From Dermatemys mawii (Eukaryota; Chordata; Testudines; Dermatemydidae): a stretch of DNA of 64,000 nucleotides. Positions 12,355-23,860 of the stretch are shown one piece after another (positions within the stretch are counted from its first letter, which is position 1; every line of letters starts with the position of its first letter). The position numbers and the translations under genes are program-made. Under the pieces are notes generated by a model. It did no database searches. It was given only the letters and a program-made list of their open reading frames with translations, and had not been told where the DNA came from. The stretch spans positions 11,195,703 to 11,259,702 of the forward strand of contig ML677365.1 in NCBI GenBank assembly GCA_007922305.1, written 5' to 3'.

Positions 12355-12905
12355 ATTGTTAGTTATTATTTGCATTTTGGTAGCACCTAGGATCTTCAGT
12401 CTTGGACTAGGGTCATATTCTGCTAGGTACTGTACATATGCAAGAAGATGGCCCCTGCAAAGAGTTTACAACAGCGGTGTCTAATACGTTCGCCACTAGC
12501 CACATGTGGTGAATAGGGTATTGAATTGTGGCTAATGCATGAGCAATGCATTGGTATATTGAAGACAGCAGTACTGGAAGACAGATTGCACGCTTTGATA
12601 CACAGCTTGTAACATGGCTAAGATACAGTGAGAGATAGACAACTACATAAATGACAGTGGATGTGTGTGTGTTGCGTGCAATAGCGATAGCTGCTAGTGC
12701 ATATGTGTAGTAGGTTTTTTAACCCTTTTTTATCATATGGTGAATAAGAAAAATTCAAAACCACAAGTGTAGCTAACATCAAATTTCTATTGGACACTGC
12801 TGGTTTACAATATAAGTATAATACAAGAAACAACAGGCAGACAGAGACAGACTCACAGACCACAAGGAAACAATGCGACAATGGTCTGAGCACACCAGCT
12901 GCCTA
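12355..12905 (+). repeat. Dispersed amniote repeat split by a hAT
   Basis: The gtagcacctagg...ctgtac...cccctgcaaagagtttaca block (12380-12471) continues after the hAT as gtttacaatataag...aacaggcagacagagacag...ctgagcacaccagctgcctaa. I remember this as one contiguous interspersed repeat of reptiles. A second fragment of the family is at about 17700-17765. Confidence 0.55.
12472..12802. mobile_element. Short hAT (331 bp) with perfect 8-bp TSD
   Basis: Left end CAGCGGTGTCTAATACG; right end, inverted, CAGCAGTGTCCAATAGAA. Target duplication gtttacaa at 12464-12471 and 12803-12810 is exact. Removing the element restores a continuous outer repeat. A short (TG)n lies at 12661-12672. Confidence 0.9.
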
Positions 12906-13224
12906 AATGCTATGCCAGGGTTCATCACATACGGAACCCCAAGAGTAAAATATTAAGTGAGAGGCTGACCCCCGATCAACACCTCAAAATTATTGTTTCC
13001 CAGTGGGTTGGAAGTAGTTGGTTGAGCTTGGTTTTACCTACGCATAGGAGGTCTGTTACCATTTCTCCCAGTGTCATATGGTTTGGACTGGAGTTGGTAA
13101 CATTACTGTGTGCGGGGCCTCTGATAAGGTTAATATCATTGTCTTCTGGGGGATGGATGGGTATATGCCCAATATGTGCTAAGTGGCCCTGGAGTCTTTC
13201 ATAGTGTGAAGGACTCCATCAGTT

Positions 13225-13995
13225 TTACAAAAAGAGCTTATCTTTCGTCAAAGGGAAGATCCTCCACTTTGGTCTGCAAATCTTTGGGTATACAGGATGC
13301 AGACAGCCAGGAAGACTGACGCATCACCACTGCAGTGGCAGTGGTGCGGGCTGCTGTACCTGCCATGTCCATGGACGCCTGTAGTGCCATCCTAGAAACC
13401 AACTGACCTTCGACAAGGATTGAGTTAAAATTTGCTCTTCTGTCCCCTGGGATATGGGAGGCAAAATCAAAGAGCTTGCTGTAGTTGTCATACAGTGGAG
13501 ACACTTTGCAGGGACGTGTGTCTCGCTGAGGCATTTGACGCAGAGTGACCGTCTAACCATTGCACAGACTTCTTGAAGGAGCCACATTTCTTAAAGCCTG
13601 GCAACCCCAGCATAATGAAAGTATGAGGAGCCGTGGAAGTCTCAACAAGAGACTGACTTGAGGAAATTTTTTTTTCTAAACTAATGGATTATGCTAAAGG
13701 AAAGGGAGAACTGGGAAATGCCTAGCTAACTATTTCTATCTCTCCCTACTTATTTCCTATAGTAACCAGGGAAGAGATAAGAAGAACAGGGAAGAGACTG
13801 AGGGAGGTGCGGGATGCGCGCGCTCAGGAAGACCCAAATGACACCGCAAGACAGCAGCTGAGTGTGTCTGTCCCGACCAAGCACTGCTACCAAAGATCTC
13901 CGATCAATAGCTCCGGGGCACACCACCACCTGGAGTGGAGCACCCACAGGGACATCACTCGAAGAAGAACTGTTGGCTGCTCTGCTCAACTGTAG
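13225..13995 (-). mobile_element. DIRS-like retroelement fragment with LAP2-alpha-like gag segment
   Basis: Minus-strand frame 13238-13534 reads SKLFDFASHIPGD...GQLVSRMALQAS...TTATAVVMRQSSW...VEDLPFD. I recognise this as the C-terminal LAP2-alpha-like domain carried by a multi-copy reptile retroelement gag, probably DIRS-type. It is 5'-truncated and breaks down after about 98 residues. On the plus strand the same element probably continues to 13995, ending in the cccacagggacatcactcga tail typical of that repeat. A host TMPO gene is excluded by the missing exon structure and by a second degraded copy at 54.4 kb. Confidence 0.6.
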
Positions 13996-14113
13996 GTCAG
14001 AGCCTTCAGCTGTTTGTTGTCCCACCATGACCGATGGTCAGGCCCCATAGACTTGTACTGCTCTGCCCTTAAACTGTTTAATAGTCTGCTAATTCCTTGA
14101 CTCTAGGCAACAT

Positions 14114-14780
14114 TAGGGTTGCCAACTGTCTAATCACATAAGAATACAAACACCCTTGCCCCATCCCGTCCAACCCTTTCCCGACAGCCCTGCCTGTTCT
14201 CTGAGGCCCCACCCCATTCACTCCATCCCCACACTCTCAGTCGCTTGCTCTCCCCGACCCTCTTTCACTTTCACCAGGCTGGAGCAAGAGGTAGGGGTAC
14301 AGGAGGGGATGCAGGGATGCGGGCTCTGGGAGAGGGGCACTTACCTCGGGCAGTTCCCAGGTGGTGGCATAGTAGGGCTCAGGCGGCCTCCCTGTCTGCC
14401 CTGGCCCTGCGCTGCTCCCAGAGGCGGCTGGCATGTCCCTGTGGCCCCATGGGTGGGACCAATGGGTTTTCACACGCTGCTAAGACCTCTGAGCACTGAC
14501 TCTGCAGCTCCCATTGGACAGGAACTGCAGCCAATGGGAGCTGAGAAGTCGGTATTCAGGGCAAGGACAGCACGTGGAGACCCGCTGATTTCCCCCGGGG
14601 CTGCAGGGACATGCCAGCCGCTTCTGGGAGTAGCACGGGACAAGGGTGAGCAGGGAACCTGCCTTAGCCCCCCCGGACTTTTAACAGCCGAAAATCTCTC
14701 AGTTTCGCTTCACTAGCCTCCAGGAGCTAGAGCCTGATTCCAGGAAGCTCTCGGCAAAATCGGAAGGGTTGGCAACCTTA
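14114..14780. mobile_element. GC-rich non-autonomous transposon (TAGGGTTGCCAAC termini)
   Basis: Ends tagggttgccaactg and gttggcaacctta are inverted. Flanks ggcaacat (14106-14113) and ggcaatac (14781-14788) match at 6 of 8, compatible with an old hAT duplication. The body has the paired ctcccattgg/ccaatgggagctg palindrome. The 186-codon open frame over it is a GC artefact. Confidence 0.6.
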
Positions 14781-14789
14781 GGCAATACC

Positions 14790-17700
14790 CAATGATGTAG
14801 TGAAGTGGAAGGCCTCCCACTGATCCAGAGATGGAGGGACCACCACTAACCCATTACACTCTTCCATTAGTTATGTTGCAGTTATTATCAGAAAACAAAA
14901 ACTAGTACTCTGTCTACTATCTTGGGAGTCCATACCAATCCAGTTTGTCTCCCAGATTCCAAGAATGTTCAGGGTATTACTCCTGCAACATCCTGATTAG
15001 CTGTTTCAAACACAGTAAGGACATCTTATGTGCCAAAACAAGTGACAGAATTAGCTGTCACAAGTAAATGGTTCCTTTAATTCTGTGCCTTCCATCACAA
15101 TCCTTCCAGAGATAATATTTATCCCATCAGGTCATAGATGTGGGACTCCTTCATTTTTTTCCAGCACTTTGAGAGTTATATTACTGTCACCATCCAGAGC
15201 CACTTATTAGAGGTGCTAACCTTGTGTACAACTGAGTTCTTTGGACTTGGCTTGACAATGAATCCTCATGAAATGTCTCAAAACCCTCCACCAGCATCCA
15301 AAACCAACATCAGAAGAAAAAGGTGAAAGAGATAGAAGCTCCCACCCCCCAAAAAATCAGAAACAGATATACAGCTGTAATATGCTATGCAAGCAAATGG
15401 ATAAAAGTATGTCACTTGTGTAGTTCATATTTTATGGGAGCTTACCTCTAATTAATTTGAAATTCTTACATTGTGATCATCAAGTTAAAATTTCACAATT
15501 TCTAGGAAAGAGAACACCACAGTACTTGTAGTGAGTAAATAAACCCTTTTGGGATTGTGGTGACTAAATAATCACAGCTGTGATAAAATATTACTGTTCT
15601 TAAGGAGCCCAAACTGTACTGACTGAAAAGGCAGGAGTTACTTTATTGAACTACTCTGTAAACTTTAAAGCAGTTTAAAAGGTTACTCTCACCCCACAGC
15701 TCTGCACATTTTAAAGCTACACTCTAGTTAACTCTATTTGTTTGCTTCTTTTAAATGCAGTTTGCTAGTTAATCATGAAATTCAGTTTTCTGTTCAATGA
15801 CTCTGCCCTTGCTTCTTGATTATGAGCAAGGCGTGCTTGGCCACAAAGAGCCAAATCCTGATCCCACTGAAATCACTGGAAACTCTGGCATGCATTGCAG
15901 TGGAACCAAGATTTGACCTTTAGTGACGACATTCGGGGTAACAGCAAAAGAAGAATGGAGTAGTTAACAAGCAGTCTCGCAGTTGCTATTCAGAGACCCT
16001 TCAGTCTAGGGGAAAAATAACTTGAAACACGTTTTGCTATCTCCTTTCTTTTCTATCAAGAAAAAGGTTGTGGCCCTTTTGAAAGGGAGAGGAAGCAATG
16101 GCAGACAATAAGGTTAAGGGGAAGGCATATGTTAGTAAGAAAAAAGCCTCCTTTCATCATGGAAAGAGCCAATTCTAACTAATTTGTGCCCTTCTACAAC
16201 TGCCATGAGAGATCCCTTACTTCTCGGGCCCATATGCTGCATCTGACGAAGAAATGGAGGATCCTCAGGATCCAACAAAGCCAGAAAAAGTAGATTGCTT
16301 CAGCTGAATGGAATGCACATAAACTGAAATTAACCCACTCTCTGCTGAGTGGAAAGCCTTACCCTGAACCCCCAATCGCCACACAAATAAATCAGTCTGA
16401 TACTGTATTTCTTTACGGGAATGTTATTGAAAAGTGTTATTTTTCATGGCATGCACAATCTTTTTTGTCTTACGAGATGAACAAACATCATCACACATAC
16501 ATGCCCTCTCCTATCTCTGCTTACCAAAAAGAATTAACGTGCTCTTCATTTACTTGGAAAGCCTACATAAAGAAAACGTAACGAATTAAAAATAACTAAA
16601 AAAAAAATTAAAGGAGTATGAGCCCCAGGAAAACAGAAGTATTGCCAGGGAAAGATAATGTCGAGCCTGGGGGGGGTGGGGTCTGGTGCCAAGCAAAGCT
16701 GGGGGCTGTTCAATCACCTCTATCAGTGCTCTATCAGTGTCGACACTCCAGCCAAATCCAGAGAAAACAAGGAGTCAAAGATTCAGGTCAATAAGCTTAT
16801 AGGCGATTTGCACAAACAGCTCCTTCAGCAAGGTAAAAAACAAAGTCATATTGGCTTTTCTTTTTTATTCCTTCGCTTTGAACTCCCTGGTCCAAAATAC
16901 ACCCTGGAAATGTCAATGTTATATGCAAGAATTTAAAGGAGCTGAGCTTCTTAATCCTGTTAAGAAAAAGAATAAAGTTGCCTGCAAAAATCTCCATATT
17001 GAGCTCAAAGCTGCCTTATGGTGATCCTGCTTCTAGTGGCTGTAGAAACGGAGGTAAAAATATGTCATTAAACCACCACTGAGGAGGAAAGAACCACATT
17101 GATCGAAAAAGGTTTCGGTAAATATCTATACCTACTTTCTGATCCAACACAAACAGCAAACAGCAAGCATGGTTGTTAGACATTAAAACAAGGTAGAAAA
17201 GAAGCAGAGAATATTTACACACGCTAACAAAATAAAACCACATACACCAAAAGGTAGAAGGGACTCACAAAAATCATTTTCAGGGTGTTAAATGTTTGGC
17301 TGGTATTATAGATGGTGGTGGTGATAGCTTTTCACATACAGTATGAGGGAAAATAACTTCATGTTGTGTTTATTGACACTTCTATGGAGAATCACTCTGC
17401 AGCTGTTTCCCTGAATCTCAGGCCTGACTGCACAATCAGGTCACATGGTTTAAAGGAAAACATTCCAGACCTAAGCTGGTCTGGCAGCCTCCTGGCAAAA
17501 TGATGTACATGAGCAGAAAGCTCAGTTCAAGTTCCGGGCCTATTCTTCACTGCCATAGCCAGAGGATGAGACCATTGTGAAGGTTGCATGCTCATATAGT
17601 CCCAAGCATCCCCTCTTGCTGACTCAGGAATAGCATTTTTTGAGCTCCAGATGGAACTATATTTCATCGACCTCTAACTAAAAAACAGGTGCTTTTCATG

Positions 17701-17872
17701 GGGCCCCAATCAGGGATCAGAGCCCCATTTTGTAATGCCCTTTGCAAATATGTAGTAAATTCACACAGTATAGCAGTCTGTGGTAGAAAAAACACCAGAA
17801 CCTAGAGTGCTGACTTACTATTCCCTGCTCTAACCATATACCACTGCATCATAAACTGAGCACCTGTGGTAG
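14790..17872. other. Intronic sequence, no gene recognised
   Basis: Mostly unique. Weak dispersed repeat at 15850-15920 (cctgatcccactgaaatcac). 17700-17765 matches the repeat described at 12.36 kb. Confidence 0.5.
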
Positions 17873-18115
17873 AAGCTATATCACCATCTAAAGCAGTTCG
17901 GCCTTTGGGACCATGAAGCATACACCATCTATAACAGACTCTACCAGTCACTGATTTATGATTGGACCACCCATCTGCTTTGGGCCCTGAAGACCACCAA
18001 CATTGTTCAGGATGCCAGGAATGCCCTTTCTGTCAGTAACGTCTTCAGATTTGCTATGTACAGCATTCGTCAATGTGTCCTAGCAAAAGGGCAGTGGGAT
18101 GAGATGGTTTATTGA
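17873..18115 (+). other. Coding-like open stretch of 80 codons, origin unknown
   Basis: Open from 17873 (preceded by TAG) to TGA at 18113-18115. The composition is protein-like, rich in Tyr, Leu and Trp: it contains YHHLKQFGLWDHEAYTIYNR and WALKTTNIVQDARNALS. No early ATG and no clear splice sites. It could be a fragment of a retroelement protein. The chance of an 80-codon open stretch is not negligible in 64 kb, so composition is the main argument. Confidence 0.3.
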
Positions 18116-19139
18116 AGGACCTGCAACAGCACAGCTACAACTAGAAAGCCTCACAAAATGCAGCAGTCAGGTGGGATCAGAGACTGTGTGCCATGGAGGC
18201 TGTGAATATCCACCTACACCATGACAGAGTCAATATCAACAGATTCTCCTACTCCTTCCCCTAATTATCAGAGATGCCCATCACCTCCCTTTGCTTCTTC
18301 CCTCTACCTAACACTCCAAGAATATTCCCACAGCTGTCATCCTGATGATTTTCCCATCCTTCAATGCTAGACAGAGGCCACCATCTACTCTCTGCTATTA
18401 CCCCTTCCTTCTGTACACATAGCCACCTGAAAATTCCCTAGCCTCATGCACTCTACCTTAGACCTCTAGAAACCTCTTCCTTTGAGAGAGGCCTCATCAT
18501 CATACTGCTTCTTGCCCACACAGGGCAAGAGAGATGAGTGTGATAACTTGTTAGATCCCACCCTCAAGAAGTAGAGGAGGCATCAGACTTACAGATCTTT
18601 TTCCCCTGTTGCTCTCAGTGTACAGAATCAGTACTATCTGGGAGAATTGGTATGGACGTTGGGAAGACAGAAGAATGTGGATTTCCTGTGGTAAGTGTGT
18701 GTAGGGGAAAGTCTGGAAGAAAATGCCTGTGCAACTTTTATTTGGTCCCGCTATGTGTATGCATTATGATAGTCTTTAATGAGATGTCCTCTCTTGAATG
18801 AACTCACATAGGAAAATGATAAAAGATAGAAATAGCATAGCATCTGCGGATGAGCACTTTTACACAAAGTGATCACTCTCTATGTAATCTATCAGTCCTC
18901 ATCCTCAAAGGAAACTTGCACAATACTTTCAAATGACGGGTCTGAGAGCTTAAATTCATAACTTTGCTGGACACTAAAAATCACAGATTGAATAGCGATA
19001 CTAGCTTTATGGTTTATTATAATAATTTATTACCACTAACAACACCCTAGCTGTCCTCTCTTCCTTTATTCCCAATGTTTGGAGGGGTGTGATCGGGCCA
19101 CTTTACCTTGAATGGTCCCTTAAACTGCATATTAACTAC
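18116..19139. other. Intronic sequence, no gene recognised
   Basis: C+T-rich stretch at 18240-18480 without a repeat unit. No feature supported. Confidence 0.45.
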
Positions 19140-19295
19140 TTATGCTAAACAATCTGTTCCACCTGGTATTTAGCTGCGACATTCTGAGTAAGTTTCACAG
19201 AGCTGAAGAACCGTGTTTAAGCTTGAAAACTTGTCTCTCTCATTATCAGAAATTGGTCCAATAAAAGATATTACCTCACCCACCTTGTCTCTTAA
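19140..19295 (+). mobile_element. Penelope-like element tail with hammerhead-like core
   Basis: Contains attggtccaataaaagatat followed by tacctcacccaccttgtctc, a tail I recognise from an abundant reptile repeat attributed to Penelope-like elements. Upstream, CTGAAGA (19203-19209) and GAAA (19225-19228) have the order and spacing of a hammerhead core, but the stem II arms between them pair poorly. Confidence 0.5.
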
Positions 19296-20589
19296 TGAGA
19301 TGATCACACTCTATTTTTCCCTCAGGTAGCATAGCCAAGTACACATTTATGGCATCATCTTCCTCAGCCTGTTCCTTCTACCCCTGTGAGCTCCAGTTTG
19401 TTCCCTTTTGCCTTGTCCCCTAGTATGCTTCCCTCCCATTTCTTTCTCTGACCACTTCTGTTTCTATCATCCTTGGCCTGTCCCTGGTTTCTTTCTGTTC
19501 TGATCCTCACCCTGCCTGCCTCCTGTGTCTCCCAATCACTTGCAGCCTGCCTGTCTCTCAGTCTCCTATCAGTCAGTTTTACTACCCTTCCTTCCTCAGT
19601 TCCCACATTGCCTCTCACCTCTCTGCATTCGAGTCAGGCTGCTTTCTCTTCCACGCTCTCTATTGTTAGCAAGGACAGCACAAGAGAGATTGTCTCCTTC
19701 ATCTCAGTTTTTGTGCTAAGTACCACAGCAGCCCCCAACAATCAGTTGCTCAGGAAGAGCAATTGCAGGAAAAGTCCTTCTTTGGCCTTGAAGCCTCAGG
19801 CTAACATGCTCCTTGCAGACAGAATCTTTGGATATTTTCACTAAGACTTGTAACAATCATTACTGGGCAAGTGAAAATAGCAGTTTTCAGAGGCTCAGAG
19901 TTTGAGCAAATCTGGATGGATTTTCACTATGGCAGCAAAAGTCACCCCTTTGACACCAGGGCTACCACTTGCCAAATTTATAGTTATTGCTCCAAGGAAG
20001 TTCTACAACTTCTCAAAGCAGCAGCTGTAAGATCTTATTTTGTTATCACTAACAAAACATATTTTTCTCTGGCTTCATTCTCAAAACACATCCGAACCAT
20101 TTTTGTTGAAACTTCCAAAAAATTTCAGCCTGACATGGAAAAAAATTCAATCAAAATGGCTGAAGTCTTACAAAGTTATTTATAAGGAACTGTGGAGCCT
20201 TGTAATAAAAATAGTAGAAAAGTTTAACTGTAGAGTCTGTTTATAATATATCTACACTTACACACTGTTCATTTCTTTACTTTGAGTTCTTGATCCTTTG
20301 AAATGATCTGGCAGACAAGTACAATTATTGACATTTAGAAACTTTAACTGCTGTTTAAAAATCAGATTTCTTTTTGTTTGGTTTGGGAATTTTCCAGATG
20401 TTTTGTTCTAACAAGCCATTTCTGAGTTGGAGGGAAAAGAAAAACTAGACAAAATTCATAATTTGAAAAGTGGAAAGTTGTTTAATGACATGTAACTCAA
20501 AATCAGTTTGATTAATTTGTTTCACACTTTTACAGAATCATTCTCCTTTGCTTTCTATGTCTGGCAATCTTGTGGTCAAAACAATTTTC
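19296..20589. other. Intronic sequence, no gene recognised
   Basis: C+T-rich 19360-19640 (ctgcctgcctcctgtgtctc-type) gives open frames on both strands but no conserved protein. The rest is AT-rich and unremarkable. Confidence 0.45.
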
Positions 20590-21140
20590 CGGACCAGAAT
20601 TAATGGGTGGATATACAGTATAAGTCCAGTCATCCCAATTCCTTTTATACAAAAATTGTAGTTACACAAATGAAATGTGTCCCCCATAAAGACCTGTATT
20701 AGTTAATCACCAGCTAATAATTTCTCAACTAAGCCCTTAGCAATTGTCAGCACCAGTGATGGCTGGCTCAACCAGTTTAAATAATGGCATGGTATTCGAC
20801 CATTGACAATAACTGGTGAAATAATGAGCACATTTTATGAGTCCATTGCAGCCTATCACAACCAACTGCTGGAGATTATGGAAATGGAGGGGCTTACAAA
20901 CCAGCAGATTTACAACACTGATGAGACTGGGTTGTATTGTCACCTGCTCTCTGAGAAGATATCAGTCTCTTCTAACAAGCATTGTACTCAAAGCTTTAAA
21001 AAGTCTTAAATACACATGAGCATTACTCCCTTCATTCCCCATATTTTTATAACAGTGAAATTGCAACTCAAAATAGCACTTCTGTTATCCGAACTCTTGG
21101 TTGTCCAAAAATTCTGGTATCTCCCACACCAGTTAACCAA
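20590..21140 (+). pseudogene. Tigger/pogo-type transposase remnant
   Basis: From 20755 the frame reads SDGWLNQFK, an in-frame TAA (20782-20784), then WHGIRPLTITGE...YNTDETGLYCHLL, ending at a TAA at 21007. SDGWL-x-F-K and the N-x-DETGL block, which carries the first catalytic Asp, are hallmarks of pogo/Tigger transposases between the CENP-B-like HTH and the DDE domain. The rest of the DDE domain is gone. ttatccgaactcttggttgtcc at about 21082 resembles a Tigger end. This is a dead copy. Confidence 0.75.
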
Positions 21141-22224
21141 CTGGAAGTAGGACTTTATCAGGGAGCTGGTTGCGAGGATGCCACTTCTCCATAAAACAGA
21201 CAGATAGAGCCTTACAGAACACTCCCTCCTGCCAAATACTTTAAATAGCCAAGTTTTTAATACTCATGTCCCCTATCTCAGTCAAGTCAATAACATGTAA
21301 ACTCAGTCCTGCCCCTTTCCAATGATTTGTTAATTTCAATGCCTTTGGGCCCAATTCTTACTTCCCTGTACATGGTTGGGAAGGGATTAAAGAGTAAACA
21401 CTGCATACATAATAGAACACAGAAGGCGGTAACACCAGCTTTCCTACATGCTCTTTGCCTATCTGGGTCCTCACTAGAACCCTTCCGTTCCCTTTTACTT
21501 TCTCTCTACGGGAACTTGGAATGGGAAAAAGGATTACCTCTGGTGCTAGCCACTGTCCATGGCACACTCCCCTTACAACAGAGTATTAACTCACTCTGCT
21601 AGCACCGATGGTGGTGAGTGGTGAGCAGGCAGCAATCACAAAGGGAGCATGGATGGCTGCATCAAAAGCCATGATGTCATCGTGGGAGAAGGGTTCCTGG
21701 ATCTACTCATTTGTTTTCTACTTTCCATGCAGACCTATAGGATGTGTGTGTTTTACAGGCCTCCAGTACTGCCAAATCCAAGCATTCAAAATTACGAGTC
21801 TGGCCACCAAAGAAATGCATTTAGATTCTTTTTTTTCTCTCTGGTTTCAGAGCCTTTAGAGTACACTCACTTCACATTTTTAAGCTTTCCTCCACACCCA
21901 AGAAGGGTAGAAAATTAAAAAATATATATAATATAATCTCTAGATTTCAGCATCTGAGGTTTTAAGAAAAACACCAAAGAGCATGAGAATCATGACAATT
22001 AGCAATTAGACACTGCGCCTCGTTCAATAATGTTACAAACCCTTCCACTGGAAGGAGGATAAAAAGGAACTCTGTGAGATGAAACTCATTTACTTCCCAG
22101 GTGCGTTTTCCCCCTCCTGTCTTTTGTCCACAGAAGGGGAACATGTGGCCTCATGCCAACAGTACTGAATTTCTGAGACACAAAACAACTTAACTGTAGC
22201 TGAGCCATTTAAATGCTTTAATAT
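21141..22224. other. Intronic sequence, no gene recognised
   Basis: Nothing recognisable beyond short open frames at 21327-21918; no matching splice sites or family motif. Confidence 0.45.
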
Positions 22225-22299
22225 CAGTGGTTTTCAAACTTTTTTTCTGGTGACCCAGTTGAAGAAAATTGTTGATGCCTGTGACCCAACGGAGCTGGG

Positions 22300-22735
22300 A
22301 ATGAGAAGTTTGGGGTTTGTGAGGGGCTCAAGACAGGGGCAAAGGATTGGGGTGTGGGGGTGAGGGCTGCAGTATGGGGCTGCAGATGTGGGGTTCAGGG
22401 TTTGGGAGCGGGTCAGGGCTCTGGGTTGGGGGTGGAGGCTCTGGGGTGGGGCTGGGGATGAGGGGTTCAGGGTGTAGGAGACGGCTCTGGTTTTTGGGTG
22501 TGGGAGGGGTTCAGGGCTCTGGGCTGGGGGTGCAGGCACTGGGGTGGGGCCAGCAATGAGTGATTTTGTGGGGGCTCAGGGCTAGGGCAGGGGATTGGGG
22601 TGCAGAAGGCAGTTAGGATTCTGGGCTGCAAGTGCAGGCTCCAGAGGTGGAGCCGGGAATGAACAGTTTGGGGTGAAGGAAGGGGCACCAGGTTTTGGGG
22701 GGCTCAGAGCTGGGGCAAGGGATTAGGGTATGGTA
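22300..22735. repeat. G-rich degenerate tandem repeat
   Basis: Diverged units of the type gggctctgggttggggtggagg/gggttcagggtttgggagcg, strongly purine-biased on the plus strand. It contains many GGG runs and so could form G-quadruplexes. Confidence 0.75.
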
Positions 22736-23030
22736 TTACCTTAGGCAGCTCCCATTCAGCGATGCAACAGGGATGTTAAAGCAGGCTTCCTGTCTGCTCT
22801 GGCACCGTGGATCACCCTGCGCCCCAGAAGCGGCCAGCAGCAGGTCTGACTCCTAGGCTGAGGCACACAAGCGGTTCCACATGGCTCTCACCGTAGGCAC
22901 AGTCTCCACCCAGCTCCCATTGGCTGGGAACTGGCCAGTGGGAGTGCAGAGCTGGTGCTTACGGTGGGAGCAGCGTGGGAAGCTCCATGTCCCACCACCC
23001 TCCATCTAGGAGCCAGACCGGCTGCTGGCC

Positions 23031-23709
23031 TGTGGTGGGGCAGCTGCGCCACTCCGGAAGAAAAGGAGTAAAAGAAGCCCTGGAGAGGGCTAAGGCTGTG
23101 AAAGGGCTGATTAGGGAAGCAGCCACAGCTGTGGCCAGCTCAATCAGGGCCCAGCCGACCCTAATAAGAGGGCTGTGGGCTAGGAGATGAGAGGAGTCTC
23201 CCTCCAGCTCTGGAGGGAAAAAGACTTGCTGACTATGAAAAGGTACTTTGGAGCAGTGCTGGGGAATAGGGTAAGGGAGATGGGGAGCTCCAGCCTGGTA
23301 AACCCCCAGGCTGCAGGCCTTGGCAAAGGCCTACACAGAGATACTGTGACTGCAGAGACATAGCCTGGGAACAGGCAAAGGCAGCTAGTCTTAACCCCTT
23401 GCCAATGATAAGTGGCTATTACAGACTGTAGTCTGCCCCAGTGAGTGAGGGTTAGATGATGACCGGCAGTAACCACTGGGGCAAGGTGGATTTAGAGGAT
23501 TGGGAGTTCCCCTGGGAGGGGAGATCCAGAGTGAGGGGGTACTGCTAGTGGCAGAACCTTGAGGTAAGGAGGCCCCAGGGTCTCGGAGAGATACGGGACC
23601 AGCAGCAGGCGAACCACAGGTCAGCAAAGTGTGCACTGTGTGCTCGAAAAAGCAATTCCTGAGATAACCAGCAGGAGGCACTGAACCAGTGAGTCTTCGC
23701 TTTGCTACA
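23031..23709 (+). mobile_element. Solo LTR with 5-bp TSD
   Basis: Begins TGTGGTGGGG and ends TTTGCTACA, with flanking tggcc on both sides (23026-23030, 23710-23714). It lies inside the hAT, whose sequence resumes after it. It shares the whole layout with 28881-29571: tttgcc/ttataagaggctg block, ggagctccagcctgg, gatgatgac.ggcagta, cctgagacaaccagcaggagg. The 5-bp duplication fits Ty3/gypsy-type or similar integrases. Strand assignment is by convention. Confidence 0.82.
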
Positions 23710-23860
23710 TGGCCGCTTTTGGGGTGCATTGCAGTGTCAGAAGAGATAGGGACCGGACTGCCTGAGCCAGGGAGCACTGCTGATGGGACACTTGGCCCAC
23801 TGCTACTCAGTGCCTTACATTCAAATGACTAGGTCGTGACCCACAGTTTGAAAACCACTG

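Larger units (their letters stand above)
22225..23860. mobile_element. hAT element (CAGTGGTTTTCAAACT) interrupted by a solo LTR
   Basis: Left CAGTGGTTTTCAAACT and right AGTTTGAAAACCACTG are perfect 16-bp inverted ends, extended by the tgaccca/tgaccc repeat. Candidate duplications ctttaata and ccttcata match at 6 of 8. Interior: GC-rich tandem repeat at 22300-22735, a ctcccattggctgggaactg palindromic block, and the 679-bp LTR. Non-coding. Without the LTR it is about 950 bp. Confidence 0.8.

Noticed and set aside
14156..14716. 186-codon open frame
   Set aside because: Pro/Gly/Arg-rich, inside a GC-rich non-coding transposon; a related copy at 38.2 kb does not conserve the frame.
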